Source: Chitinophaga silvatica
GTDB taxonomy: Bacteria > Bacteroidota > Bacteroidia > Chitinophagales > Chitinophagaceae
NCBI RefSeq assembly: GCF_003419895.1
Contig: NZ_QPMM01000014.1
Location: 62,001 to 126,000, forward strand
Length of the DNA: 64,000 bases
Reading direction: 5' to 3'
Each line of letters opens with the position of its first letter. Within the stretch, counting starts at the first letter, position 1. Below the pieces are notes generated by a model. The model made no database searches, was not told the origin of the DNA, and was given only the letters and a program-made list of their open reading frames with translations. A program made the position numbers and the translations under genes. This document shows, in pieces, positions 25,617 through 35,954 of this stretch.

Positions 25617-28600
25617 ATGTTCCGAATCCTCGTTATATTAGCTTCATTTGCTTATAGTTCAGTGCTGTTTGCACAAACCTATCCACAGCAATTCGAGTCG
25701 ATCGATCATAGAAGAGGCTTGTCCAGCAACCAGATTAATTGTATTGCCAAAGATGCTTCCGGCTTCGTATGGTTCGGAACATTGGCAGGTTTAAACCGGT
25801 TCGATGGCTATACATTCAGGGTATTTAGGCATAAGCCCGGCGACACCACAACGGTGGGCGACGATTTTATTAATCAGATAGTTCCTGGTCCACACCAAAT
25901 GCTATGGGTGCAAACTCCCAATGGCTGGAATATCTATGATCCAGGCAAAGAAAATTTTATAGTTCATCTTCAGCAGCATTTGGCTGCTATGCAATTACCT
26001 AATGAAGAATTCAGCGCAATAGTTCCTGATGCTGAAGGCTGTTATTGGTTTATAGTTTCAGGAAAAGGAGCCTACAGATATAACCCATCTACCCGTAAAA
26101 GTATTCACTTCACTAAAGTAAATGGACAGCTTTATTCTGATCATGTTTCAGCGCTCTCTACTGATCACCGTGGTAATATCTGGATTGCCTATACAGAAGG
26201 AGTGTTGGATCAATTCAATAAAAATGCAAACCAACTGATCCATCGCACAACCGGGATAGCCTTACTTACGGGGGCTGCGGAAATAGATTATAAGATGTTC
26301 ATCGATCCGGATAATGATGTTTGGCTATACAAAGCCGGGCAGATGAAAGGGCTTTTCTATTTTCAATCTGCCACCGGTAAAATGCAAATGTGGCAAAAAG
26401 ATAAGGGGCCTCTACGCCTGAATAATGATATCATTAATGGAATCACTGTTGATAATAATAACCGGATTTGGATTGCTACCGATCACGGAGGGGTTAATAT
26501 AATTGATAAGAAAAACGGACAGATAAATTATGTTTTGCATAGCGAAAGAGAAGAGAAAAGCCTGGCACAGAATAGCATAAATGCTATCTATAAAGATGAT
26601 GCAGGTATAATTTGGTTAGGCTCCTTTAAAAAGGGAGTAAACTATTACCATGAAAGCAGTCCGCATTTCCCACTGTTTCAGCATCATCCCAATTTGCCGT
26701 CACTTCCGTTTAATGATGTCAACCGCTTTGTGGAAGACCATCTTGGCAATCTATGGATTGGTACAAATGGAGGAGGATTACTCTACTACGATCGTGCAAA
26801 GAATACCTTTAAACGATACCTGTATGATCCGGCCGGCGGTAATGTAATTGTTAGTTTATTAATCGATAGGCAAGGCAAACTATGGATTGGTACCTACTAC
26901 GGTGGCCTTTACTCTTATGATGGCAGGCAATTTACAAACTACCGGCATCAGCAAAATGATCCCAACAGCCTGGCCGATGACAGAATCTGGGAACTCTATG
27001 AAGATAGTAACGGTGTACTTTGGGTAGGAACCTTATCAGAAGGAGTCCTGTCGCTCGACCGTAAAACCGGTAAGTTTACCCGGTACAAGCCCTCTGGTAA
27101 TAAATCGAACTACATAGCTGCTATTATGGAAGACAAACAGTCTAATATCTGGCTGGGCACTTCTTCCGGTATAGATGTATTAGACAAGCATGCCTCCTTG
27201 CTCCGGCACTTCGAGCATATCGAAAATGATAAGGCAAGCCTGAGCAATAATATTGTAACTGCAATGGTTCAGGATAGCCGCGGATTAACATGGATTGCCA
27301 CTAACGACGGTTTGAACTGGTATAATCCCGCTACTAAAACCTTCAACGCCTTCAGGCAGGAAGAGGGGCTGCCCGATAACGTTATCCTCACACTCCTGGA
27401 AGATGATGACAAACAATTATGGGTAAGTACCCCTAATGGATTATCTCGTATAACTGTTACAATGAAAGCAGGGATTCCAACCTTAAAATTCAGGAACTTT
27501 GATGAAACAGACGGACTTCAGGGCCGGCAGTTTAATGAGAACGCTGCACTGAAAACTAAAAATGGAGAACTGGTTTTTGGTGGCGCAAATGGGTTCAATA
27601 TTTTCAAACCTACCGAATTCGGAGAACATTCACTTCCTCCTAAGGTAATTCTGACAGGACTCCAACTATTTAATCAGGAAGTACAGATAGGAAAACCATA
27701 TAATGGAAGGATTGTGCTACCGGAGTCAATAGCCCATACCAAAGAACTGGTATTGAAATATAACCAGAATATCTTCGCCGTAGAGTTTGCGGCGCTGGGA
27801 TATCTTAATGCCCATAAAACCCGCTATGCATACCGCCTTGAAGGATTTAGCGACGATTGGTTAGTAACAGACGGAAATATCCGGAAGGCTACATTTACAA
27901 ACCTGAACCCTGGTAAATACACTTTATTAGTAAAGGCAGCAGGGGAGAACGGCGATTGGAGTACAACTCCGCTGGCATTAAATATCAGAATACTGCCACC
28001 CTGGTGGCTCACTGAAGTGGCGATAGCCAGTTACATAATTCTCCTTATTGCATCCTTTGTTTTTGGACGGTATTTAATATTACGCAGGGCTAAAGCCAAT
28101 TTCCGCATACAAAGAGAAAGACAGGAGGCCCGGCAGCTGCATGAACTGGATATGATGAAAATCCGGTTCTTTACAAATGTTAGCCATGAATTCAGAACTC
28201 CTTTGTCGCTTATTATTTCACCTATAGAAAAAATGTTGAGCAAGGCCGGCCAAAATGAGGATCAGCAACAATTTAAACTCATTCATCGAAATGCCCGCCG
28301 GTTGCTAATCCTGGTAAATCAGTTGCTCGACTTCAGAAAACTGGAAGAGCAGGAACTGAAGTTGCATAAATCAGGTGGTGATATCATCGGTTTTATTCGT
28401 GAGGCAGTATTATCGTTTTCGGATCTTGCAGAGAATAAAGGAATGAAATTTACTTTTTCTTCCAATTGTGAACAGCTCTTCACGGCATTCGACCATGATA
28501 AAATTGAACGTGTAGTATTCAATTTACTTTCAAATGCTTTTAAATTTACTTTTTCCGGTGGAAGTATAGATGTATTGTTGACACTTAAAAAAGAAGCAGG

Positions 28601-29708
28601 AAGTCAGGCTTTGGAAATAAGTGTAAAAGATACAGGTATTGGAATCAGCAAGGATAAACAGGAGCAGATCTTCGAAAGGTTTTTTCAAAGTGCATTGCCG
28701 AATTCCTTGCTGAACCAGGGAAGCGGGATAGGATTGTCTATCACCAAAGAGTTTGTGCGTTTGCACGGAGGTACAATTAGTGTAAGCAGTGAATTAAATG
28801 TAGGAAGTTGCTTTACAGTTTCATTGCCGGTAAACCCTATATCCGAAATAAATATACTTACGGAAGAAATCAAGGTTTCGGCATCTGTTACCAAGCCTGC
28901 AGAGGTTCGCAAACCAGTAAAAGGGAAGTTGAAAACCATTCTCCTGGTGGAGGACAATGAAGATTTTCGATTTTATATTAAAGACAACCTGAAAGAACAT
29001 TTTAATATTATAGAAGCGGGAGATGGAAAAGCTGGGTGGCAGAAAGCTCTGTCTGAGCATCCCGATTTGATAGTATCGGATATCAGTATGCCAGAAATGA
29101 ATGGAATTGATTTATGCAGAAAAATAAGGGAAGATAGTCGTACCCATTTTATACCGCTTATATTATTGACGGCGATGGCCGGAGAGCAGCAGCAATTGGA
29201 AGGACTACAAACAGGGGCCAGTGATTATATTACCAAACCATTTAATGCTGAGATCCTGATTTCCAAGATCAGTAATTTATTATCACAACAGGAAGCGATT
29301 CGAAAAACCTACCAGAAGCAGGTAAAGGTTGAGGCTTCTGTACCCGAAAAACCTGAAGTTTCTTCGGAAGAGGATTTTGTAAAACGCGCCCTCGCTTATA
29401 TAGAACAAAATATAGGGAACGCAGATTTGTCTGTAGAGGATTTGAGTAAGGAAATGTGTATGAGCAGAGCTGCTTTATATAAGAAGATGTTTAGTTTAAC
29501 CGGACAGGCACCTGCTGAATTTATTCGCAACATTCGATTGCAAAGAGCCTTGCACCTGCTGGAACAGGGAGGAACTACTGTGGCCGAAGTTGCCTATCAG
29601 GTAGGATTCAATAATCCAAAATATTTTGCACGCTATTTCAAGGAAGTTTATCATGTTTTGCCAAGTACATATTTAGATGCTCGAAAAAGGAACAATTTAT
29701 CTAGTTGA
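25617..29708 (+). CDS. Hybrid two-component system sensor/regulator (HTCS)
   Basis: 1363 residues, the normal length for HTCS proteins. Order: signal peptide (1-20), two Reg_prop beta-propellers (about 25-690, with repeated WFGT, WIGT and LWVG motifs), Y_Y_Y domain (about 695-790), one membrane helix (798-822), HisKA with His857 in VSHEFRTPLS, HATPase (NLLSNAFKFT, GIGISKDKQ), receiver with Asp1155 in VSDISMPEMNG, and an AraC HTH at the C-terminus (MSRAALYKKMF, VAYQVGFNNPKYFARYFKE). It senses an oligosaccharide in the periplasm and activates the PUL in the cytoplasm. The neighbouring GH31-SusC-SusD genes are its likely targets. Confidence 0.95.
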   Translation: MFRILVILASFAYSSVLFAQTYPQQFESIDHRRGLSSNQINCIAKDASGFVWFGTLAGLNRFDGYTFRVFRHKPGDTTTVGDDFINQIVPGPHQMLWVQTPNGWNIYDPGKENFIVHLQQHLAAMQLPNEEFSAIVPDAEGCYWFIVSGKGAYRYNPSTRKSIHFTKVNGQLYSDHVSALSTDHRGNIWIAYTEGVLDQFNKNANQLIHRTTGIALLTGAAEIDYKMFIDPDNDVWLYKAGQMKGLFYFQSATGKMQMWQKDKGPLRLNNDIINGITVDNNNRIWIATDHGGVNIIDKKNGQINYVLHSEREEKSLAQNSINAIYKDDAGIIWLGSFKKGVNYYHESSPHFPLFQHHPNLPSLPFNDVNRFVEDHLGNLWIGTNGGGLLYYDRAKNTFKRYLYDPAGGNVIVSLLIDRQGKLWIGTYYGGLYSYDGRQFTNYRHQQNDPNSLADDRIWELYEDSNGVLWVGTLSEGVLSLDRKTGKFTRYKPSGNKSNYIAAIMEDKQSNIWLGTSSGIDVLDKHASLLRHFEHIENDKASLSNNIVTAMVQDSRGLTWIATNDGLNWYNPATKTFNAFRQEEGLPDNVILTLLEDDDKQLWVSTPNGLSRITVTMKAGIPTLKFRNFDETDGLQGRQFNENAALKTKNGELVFGGANGFNIFKPTEFGEHSLPPKVILTGLQLFNQEVQIGKPYNGRIVLPESIAHTKELVLKYNQNIFAVEFAALGYLNAHKTRYAYRLEGFSDDWLVTDGNIRKATFTNLNPGKYTLLVKAAGENGDWSTTPLALNIRILPPWWLTEVAIASYIILLIASFVFGRYLILRRAKANFRIQRERQEARQLHELDMMKIRFFTNVSHEFRTPLSLIISPIEKMLSKAGQNEDQQQFKLIHRNARRLLILVNQLLDFRKLEEQELKLHKSGGDIIGFIREAVLSFSDLAENKGMKFTFSSNCEQLFTAFDHDKIERVVFNLLSNAFKFTFSGGSIDVLLTLKKEAGSQALEISVKDTGIGISKDKQEQIFERFFQSALPNSLLNQGSGIGLSITKEFVRLHGGTISVSSELNVGSCFTVSLPVNPISEINILTEEIKVSASVTKPAEVRKPVKGKLKTILLVEDNEDFRFYIKDNLKEHFNIIEAGDGKAGWQKALSEHPDLIVSDISMPEMNGIDLCRKIREDSRTHFIPLILLTAMAGEQQQLEGLQTGASDYITKPFNAEILISKISNLLSQQEAIRKTYQKQVKVEASVPEKPEVSSEEDFVKRALAYIEQNIGNADLSVEDLSKEMCMSRAALYKKMFSLTGQAPAEFIRNIRLQRALHLLEQGGTTVAEVAYQVGFNNPKYFARYFKEVYHVLPSTYLDARKRNNLSS

Positions 29709-29840
29709 TTTTCAATCAAAAATTTAGAAAGGTTGACATTTGAATACCTAGTTTTAGACGTTACCATACCCTCTGGCTGAATTAACCTGCGTAGTTTCGA
29801 ATCGTTGAATTTCATTTCCACGGTTTTGAGAAACTAATAC

Positions 29841-32714
29841 ATGAGACAGACCAGAATCAATCGATACAGCCTGTGGGCTCTTGCCCTCATGTTGTCTGCG
29901 ACCACCTATGCTTCGCCAAAAGACACGTTAGTTACGAATACAGACGGAGTAACAGTTTTTCCGGATACCCGATACGCTGGTGGTGCAACAGCAGTACGCA
30001 TTCAAATAATAAGAGACAATATTGTCAGAGTTAGTGCTTCACCTAATTCTACTTTCAAAGATCCAAAGAGCTTCATGGCCAGCTATAAGCATGAAAGTGT
30101 TAAATGGACACTTAAAAATGAGAGTGATGAAGTTGTACTGAATACGCCATCTTTAGCCGCTCATATCAATAAAGTTACAGGAGCAGTAAAATTTACTGAT
30201 CTCTCTGGTAAAGAATTATTGCATGAAAGAACCAACAATGGTCGTCAACTCACTTCTACCATTTATGAAGGGCAGCCTTCCTGGAAACTGGTACAAACCT
30301 TCGAGTCACAGCCCCAAGAAGGATATTTTGGGCTGGGTCAGCATCAGGATGGAATATATAATTATAATGGTCGCCAGGTATATTTCTTTCAGAACAATAC
30401 CGAAGTTGCCGTTCCATTCTTATTGAGCAGTCGCAATTATGGTATTTTATGGGATAATTATTCACTTACTAAAGCAGGAGACACCAGAGAGTATTTACCG
30501 TTATCGCGCCTTCAGTTGTTTAGTAAAGCAGGAGAAGAGGGATGGCTGACTACTTCCTATGCTCCAAACAGGGATAAACCTGACAGCGTTGCATTTACCA
30601 GGGCAGAATCAATAATTGATTATAGTTATCTGGATGATGATAAAAAAGGATTGCCAGCCGGATATCCTCAACCTACGAGTGCAATTACCTGGGAAGGTAG
30701 TATTGCCAGTAATGTGCCGGGTACTCATCAGTTGAAATTTGTATACGGAGGATATATCAGGGTTTGGGTAGATGGTAAATTGATGGCAGATAAATGGCGT
30801 CAATCCTGGAATCCGGGTGTCGCAATTCTTGATCTGAATTTAGCCGATCATCAGAAACATCCGATTAAGATTCAGTGGCTACCTGATGGTGCTGCATCTT
30901 ACCTGAATGCTAAAGTATTACCACCCGCACCTCCGGCATTGCAAAATACCTTCTCATTTGATTCAGATGCGGGTCAGCAAATCGATTATTATTTCATAGC
31001 TGGAAAAAATGCCGACGAGGTAATTGGTGGTTATCGTGTGCTTACCGGTGATGCACCTATTGTTCCCCGCTGGGCGCTGGGTTTCTGGCAAAGCAGGGAG
31101 CGATATAAATCACAACAGGAAGTACTGGAAACAGTTAAGACTTTCAGGCAAAGAGGAATTCCGCTCGATAATATCGTACAGGACTGGAGCTATTGGAAAG
31201 AAAATGATTGGGGTAGCCAGGAATTTGATGCAACAAGATTTCCGGACCCTGATGGAATGATTAAGGAATTACATAAGCAACATACCCGGCTAATGATTTC
31301 AGTTTGGCCAAAAGTATATGAAGGAATTAATGTTTATAACCAGTTTAAAAAATCGGGTTGGTTATATGGTAGAAATATTGCCGACCGGCAGCGCGATTGG
31401 ATCGGGGAAGGTTATATCTCTACATTTTATGATGCTTTTAATGCAGATGCCCGGAAAGGTTTTTGGGATCTTTTGAATAAACATTTATATAGTAAAGGAC
31501 TGGATGCCTGGTGGATGGATGCAAGTGAGCCGGATATATTATCCAATGTTTCTCCTGAAAAAAGAATAGGACAGATGATACCTTCCGCAGCCGGATTAGC
31601 TGCCGAAAATCTCAATGCCTATCCTTTGGAGAATGCAAGAGGAATCTATGAAGGACAAAGAGGCACAGATCCAAATAGCAGGGTGTTCCTGTTAACAAGA
31701 TCCGGCTATGCAGGGTCGCAAAGATATGCTGCAACGATCTGGAGTGGTGATATTGGGGCCAGATGGGAGGATATGAAAACACAGATTACTGCAGGAGTGA
31801 ATTTCTCGATGTCGGGACTTCCATACTGGACAATGGACATCGGAGGGTTTGGAGTAGAAAAACGTTTTGAGCATCCTAATGCAGCTGATCAGAAAGAGTG
31901 GCAGGAATTACAAACCAGATGGTTCCAGTTTGGAACGTTTGTACCGCTGTTTCGCTCTCATGGCCAGTTTCCGTTCCGGGAAATTTTTAATGTCAGCGAG
32001 CCGGGATCTCCTGCTTACGAAAGCATGTTATATTATAATCGTTTGCGTTATCGCTTATTGCCCTATACCTATTCTTTAGCAGGTATGGCTTATCACCAGC
32101 AGTATACAATTATGAGAGGACTGGTGATGGATTTCCCGAACGATGAACATTCATTGACTGTAGGTCACGAATATATGTATGGCCCATCCTTCTTAATAAA
32201 CCCAATATGTGAATATAATAGGAGAGAACAAAGCGTGTATTTACCTGCGGGCCAGGGATGGTTCGACCTGTATACAGGTGCCTACCAGGAAGGTGGGCAG
32301 GAAGTCACAGCCAAAGCTCCGTATGAAAGAATGCCGGTATACGTTAAAGAAGGAAGCATTATTCCAATGGGGCCTGCACTTCAGTATACCGATGAAAAGA
32401 AGCCCTATCCTGTTACCTTATTTGTCTATACAGGTAAGGATGCATCATTTACTATTTATGAAGATGAAGGAACAAATTATAACTACGAGAAAGGAGCTTA
32501 TTCCCAAATACCTGTAACGTATAACGAATCAACCAAAGAGTTGAGCATTGGAGATCGGAAAGGAACATTTGAAGGGATGCAGTTGCGTCGCCAGTTCCGT
32601 ATTGTTTGGATCAGCAAATCCACAGCCCGGCCCTTAGATCCCGAAGTAAAACCATCAGCACAGATTTCCTACACAGGCAAAAAAGTTACCATTTTTTATC
32701 AACACAAAAATTAA
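29841..32714 (+). CDS. GH31 alpha-xylosidase-type glycosidase with PA14 insert
   Basis: 957 residues with signal peptide (LWALALMLSATTYAS). The GH31 barrel has the nucleophile Asp560 in WWMDASEPD and general acid Asp637 in WSGDIGARW. A PA14-like beta domain is inserted near 250-365 (ITWEGSIASNVPGTHQLKF, YIRVWVDGKLM). That insert is the hallmark of xyloglucan alpha-xylosidases such as BoGH31A and CjXyl31A, so release of alpha-1,6-xylose from xyloglucan oligosaccharides in the periplasm is likely; alpha-glucosidase activity cannot be excluded. It precedes the SusC/SusD pair and follows the HTCS. Confidence 0.88.
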   Translation: MRQTRINRYSLWALALMLSATTYASPKDTLVTNTDGVTVFPDTRYAGGATAVRIQIIRDNIVRVSASPNSTFKDPKSFMASYKHESVKWTLKNESDEVVLNTPSLAAHINKVTGAVKFTDLSGKELLHERTNNGRQLTSTIYEGQPSWKLVQTFESQPQEGYFGLGQHQDGIYNYNGRQVYFFQNNTEVAVPFLLSSRNYGILWDNYSLTKAGDTREYLPLSRLQLFSKAGEEGWLTTSYAPNRDKPDSVAFTRAESIIDYSYLDDDKKGLPAGYPQPTSAITWEGSIASNVPGTHQLKFVYGGYIRVWVDGKLMADKWRQSWNPGVAILDLNLADHQKHPIKIQWLPDGAASYLNAKVLPPAPPALQNTFSFDSDAGQQIDYYFIAGKNADEVIGGYRVLTGDAPIVPRWALGFWQSRERYKSQQEVLETVKTFRQRGIPLDNIVQDWSYWKENDWGSQEFDATRFPDPDGMIKELHKQHTRLMISVWPKVYEGINVYNQFKKSGWLYGRNIADRQRDWIGEGYISTFYDAFNADARKGFWDLLNKHLYSKGLDAWWMDASEPDILSNVSPEKRIGQMIPSAAGLAAENLNAYPLENARGIYEGQRGTDPNSRVFLLTRSGYAGSQRYAATIWSGDIGARWEDMKTQITAGVNFSMSGLPYWTMDIGGFGVEKRFEHPNAADQKEWQELQTRWFQFGTFVPLFRSHGQFPFREIFNVSEPGSPAYESMLYYNRLRYRLLPYTYSLAGMAYHQQYTIMRGLVMDFPNDEHSLTVGHEYMYGPSFLINPICEYNRREQSVYLPAGQGWFDLYTGAYQEGGQEVTAKAPYERMPVYVKEGSIIPMGPALQYTDEKKPYPVTLFVYTGKDASFTIYEDEGTNYNYEKGAYSQIPVTYNESTKELSIGDRKGTFEGMQLRRQFRIVWISKSTARPLDPEVKPSAQISYTGKKVTIFYQHKN

Positions 32715-32808
32715 CAAATGACATTTTTCTACTTCACAAATGACACAACTTAAATCCGATGAACTGAAAATTTTCCAGCTATTCACCCAATTGAATAATT
32801 CCACTAAA

Positions 32809-35800
32809 ATGAAAAACATGTTACAAACAATATCACTAAATGGGCGGCGATCCGCATCTTTTCTGGTGTTTTTTCTTCTAATGAGCGCTGTTGCTTTTGC
32901 GCAAACCGTGCAAATCAAAGGACGGGTTACCGACCAAACAGGTAAAGCGTTGCCAATGGCTTCAATCGTTGAAGCAGGTACCACCAATGGGGTACGTTCC
33001 GACGAGCAGGGAAACTACACAATTAAAGTAAAACCAAATGCACAACTTTCATTTACCTACGTTGGTTATGTTGCTCAAACTATTTCAACAGCCGATAGAG
33101 CAGTAATTGATGTGCAATTACAGGTAAATACCGAAACAGGTTTGAATGAAGTTGTGGTAGTTGGTTATGGTACGGCCAGACGTAAAGACGTTACTGGTGC
33201 TATCAATACCATTAGCAGCAAAGATTTCGGTAATAACTCAGCTTCAACTCCAAGCCAGTTGATTCAGGGTAAATCTCCTGGTGTTCAGGTTGTGAATAGC
33301 AGCGGTACTCCGGGTAGTGGCGCAAATATAGTAATTCGTGGTGTCGGCTCTTTCACCAGTGTAAGTCCCCTTTATGTAATTGATGGTATCCAGGGTGATG
33401 CCGGTTTGTTTAACGCGATAAATCCACAGGATGTTGAAAGCATCACTATTCTGAAAGATGCTGCTTCTACAGCTATTTATGGTGCTGCTGCTGCAAATGG
33501 AGTAGTATTGGTTACTACCAAAAGAGCTAAAAGCGGTAAGCCTAAACTGGCTGTTACCAGTCAATGGGGCGTTGCAAGCGTGCCTAAGAAATTGAGCGTT
33601 TTAAATGCTGCTCAATATCATGAACTGGCAAAAGATTATGCAGCATCTCAGGCCAGTGTTTTGCCTGCTAAATTCAATTCTCCGGACATTGATGTTACCC
33701 GCACCGATTGGCAGGATGCAATTTTCCGCAAGGGAATTGTATCCAATAATGCTATTAGTCTGAGTGGTGGTTCTGAAAATGTATTGTATGGAGTTTCTGC
33801 CGGATATATAGATCAGGAAGCGATTGTACAAAACTATCATTACCGTGCTACCAACTTTAAAGTATACCTGGAAGAGAAACTGGGTATCTTCCGATTCGGA
33901 CAATCTTTAAGTGCACAGTTCCAACGCAATACAGGCAACCAGGCTACAACTGGTGATGCAATATATATGCCTCCGTATTTTGATATTTATGATCCGACCC
34001 GTCAGGGGGGCTTTACTGCTGCTACTAACGTAAAAGACCTTAGTAATGCTAATAACCCTTTGGCTGCAATTTATACCCGTGAAACTACAAGCAGAAACTA
34101 TTTATTGTATCCGCAGTTTTTTGGTGAGATTAATCTCCTGAAATCACTGAAAGTACGATCTCAATTGGCCATTTCCTATGGTGGAAATAATACCAGCGAT
34201 TACCAGATGCCTTTCATTAATGGTAATGATCTTTCTACCGGTCGTTCTGCTACTGAGTCAAATTCCCGATATAACTGGTATTTACTGGAAAACTACGCCA
34301 CCTGGAACCAGGCTTTTGGTAAGCATAGCATTCAACTGACTGTTGGTAACACGTATAAAGACAAGGGTAGTTCTTCCTTTGTTCGTGCCCAGGGTACTAA
34401 TATTCCGAACGACGAAATTCGTAATATTTCCGTGGCATTATCTAATACGGTTACCGGAGCAACTTCCGGATACGGTAATCCTAATGTGCTCATCTCTTAT
34501 TTTGGTAGAGTTGTGTATAATTTCAACGATAAATACATCTTCTCCGGATCGTTACGTAGAGATGGATCTTCGGTATTTGGACCAACCAACAAATTTGGTA
34601 ACTTCCCCGGCGTTGGTTTTGCATGGAATGCAAGCAATGAAGAATTCGTGAAAAGCTTACCATTTATCAGTGATCTGAAAGTTCGTGCAAGCTGGGGTAA
34701 AACGGGTAATAACAATATTGCGGCATACCAGACTTCAGTTCTTACCTACAGTGGTAGCCCAACCGGTAATCTGGTTTATAGCTTAGGACCTGATGAAGCA
34801 TTTGTTTCAGGTACTACTGTAAATTCCATCGCCAATAAAAATCTCAAATGGGAAGAAACCATTCAAACTAATGTTGGTTTTGATTTGAGTATGTTTGATG
34901 ATGCCCTCACGGTTAATTTCGATTGGTATAACAGACAGAATAAAGACTTGCTGGTAAACGTTCCGATTCCTAGTTCTACAGGGTCCGGACCAGCTACTGG
35001 TAGTCCTACGCTGGCTAGCAATGCTGCCAGTGCAAAAAACACCGGTGTTGAACTGGCTTTGAACTATAAGCATACAACACCTGGCGGTTTTCATTACAGT
35101 GTAGGCGTAAACGGTGGTTATAACAAGAATGAAGTACTTTCATTGGGTAATGAATTTACAGCTCCTATCCGCGATGGAGCATTCGATCAAAATGCTGCTG
35201 CTACCTATACGGCAAAGGGCTATCCAATCGGTTCATTCTATGGTAGGGTAATTGACCATGTGGCAATAGATCAGGCGGATGTTGACAAATATAATGCTAT
35301 GGCTAAAAAGGCTAGCAACGGCGCTGTTACAACTTATCAGAGTAATCTGAAACCTGGCGATTATATTTTCAAAGATCTGAATGGTAACGGGTATGTAGAT
35401 GATGGAGATATGCAGGTATTAGGCAATCCAATTCCTAAGTTTGTATATGGAGGTAATATTAGCCTGGCTTACAAAAACTTCGATTTTAATCTTGCAGCTG
35501 CAGGTGTTTCGGGCTTGAAACTGTATAATTCGCAAAATTATATTCTATTAGGGAATGCTGCTTTGCACAACGTAAGTACCGATTACCTCGACCGCTGGCG
35601 TAAGCCCGGTGATATTGCAAAATATTCACGAGCTGGTCAAAATCCTTCCGATAATTTACAACCTTCAGATTTTTATGTAGAAGATGGTTCATACCTGCGT
35701 ATTCGTATGATTACTCTTGGTTACACCTTCCCACAAAATTTCCTGAATAGCTTTAGCAAAGGAGTGGTAACTAACCTGCGTTTATATGTTACCGGTGAGA

Positions 35801-35946
35801 ATTTGTTCACCTTCACCAAGTATAGTGGTTATGATCCTGAAGTTAGCCAGCCAACCGGTTCAAGCTTCATTTTCGCAAGAGGTATAGACCGTGGTTTATT
35901 ACCACAGCCTAAAACCATTCTGTTTGGCTTGCAAGTAGGGTTTTAA
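32809..35946 (+). CDS. SusC-like TonB-dependent outer-membrane transporter
   Basis: 1045 residues from ATG 32809; an earlier in-frame ATG (32740) would put 23 polar residues before the signal peptide SASFLVFFLLMSAVAFAQ. A CarboxypepD_reg-like domain (VQIKGRVTDQTGKALPMASI) is followed by the TonB-box/plug start NEVVVVGYGTARRKDVTGAI and a large barrel ending in FGLQVGF. It imports oligosaccharides across the outer membrane with TonB energy and SusD as lid. Lies 94 bp after GH31 and 8 bp before SusD. A 48-bp near-copy of its 3' region lies at 38.4 kb. Confidence 0.95.
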   Translation: MKNMLQTISLNGRRSASFLVFFLLMSAVAFAQTVQIKGRVTDQTGKALPMASIVEAGTTNGVRSDEQGNYTIKVKPNAQLSFTYVGYVAQTISTADRAVIDVQLQVNTETGLNEVVVVGYGTARRKDVTGAINTISSKDFGNNSASTPSQLIQGKSPGVQVVNSSGTPGSGANIVIRGVGSFTSVSPLYVIDGIQGDAGLFNAINPQDVESITILKDAASTAIYGAAAANGVVLVTTKRAKSGKPKLAVTSQWGVASVPKKLSVLNAAQYHELAKDYAASQASVLPAKFNSPDIDVTRTDWQDAIFRKGIVSNNAISLSGGSENVLYGVSAGYIDQEAIVQNYHYRATNFKVYLEEKLGIFRFGQSLSAQFQRNTGNQATTGDAIYMPPYFDIYDPTRQGGFTAATNVKDLSNANNPLAAIYTRETTSRNYLLYPQFFGEINLLKSLKVRSQLAISYGGNNTSDYQMPFINGNDLSTGRSATESNSRYNWYLLENYATWNQAFGKHSIQLTVGNTYKDKGSSSFVRAQGTNIPNDEIRNISVALSNTVTGATSGYGNPNVLISYFGRVVYNFNDKYIFSGSLRRDGSSVFGPTNKFGNFPGVGFAWNASNEEFVKSLPFISDLKVRASWGKTGNNNIAAYQTSVLTYSGSPTGNLVYSLGPDEAFVSGTTVNSIANKNLKWEETIQTNVGFDLSMFDDALTVNFDWYNRQNKDLLVNVPIPSSTGSGPATGSPTLASNAASAKNTGVELALNYKHTTPGGFHYSVGVNGGYNKNEVLSLGNEFTAPIRDGAFDQNAAATYTAKGYPIGSFYGRVIDHVAIDQADVDKYNAMAKKASNGAVTTYQSNLKPGDYIFKDLNGNGYVDDGDMQVLGNPIPKFVYGGNISLAYKNFDFNLAAAGVSGLKLYNSQNYILLGNAALHNVSTDYLDRWRKPGDIAKYSRAGQNPSDNLQPSDFYVEDGSYLRIRMITLGYTFPQNFLNSFSKGVVTNLRLYVTGENLFTFTKYSGYDPEVSQPTGSSFIFARGIDRGLLPQPKTILFGLQVGF

Positions 35947-35954
35947 TTAGTCAC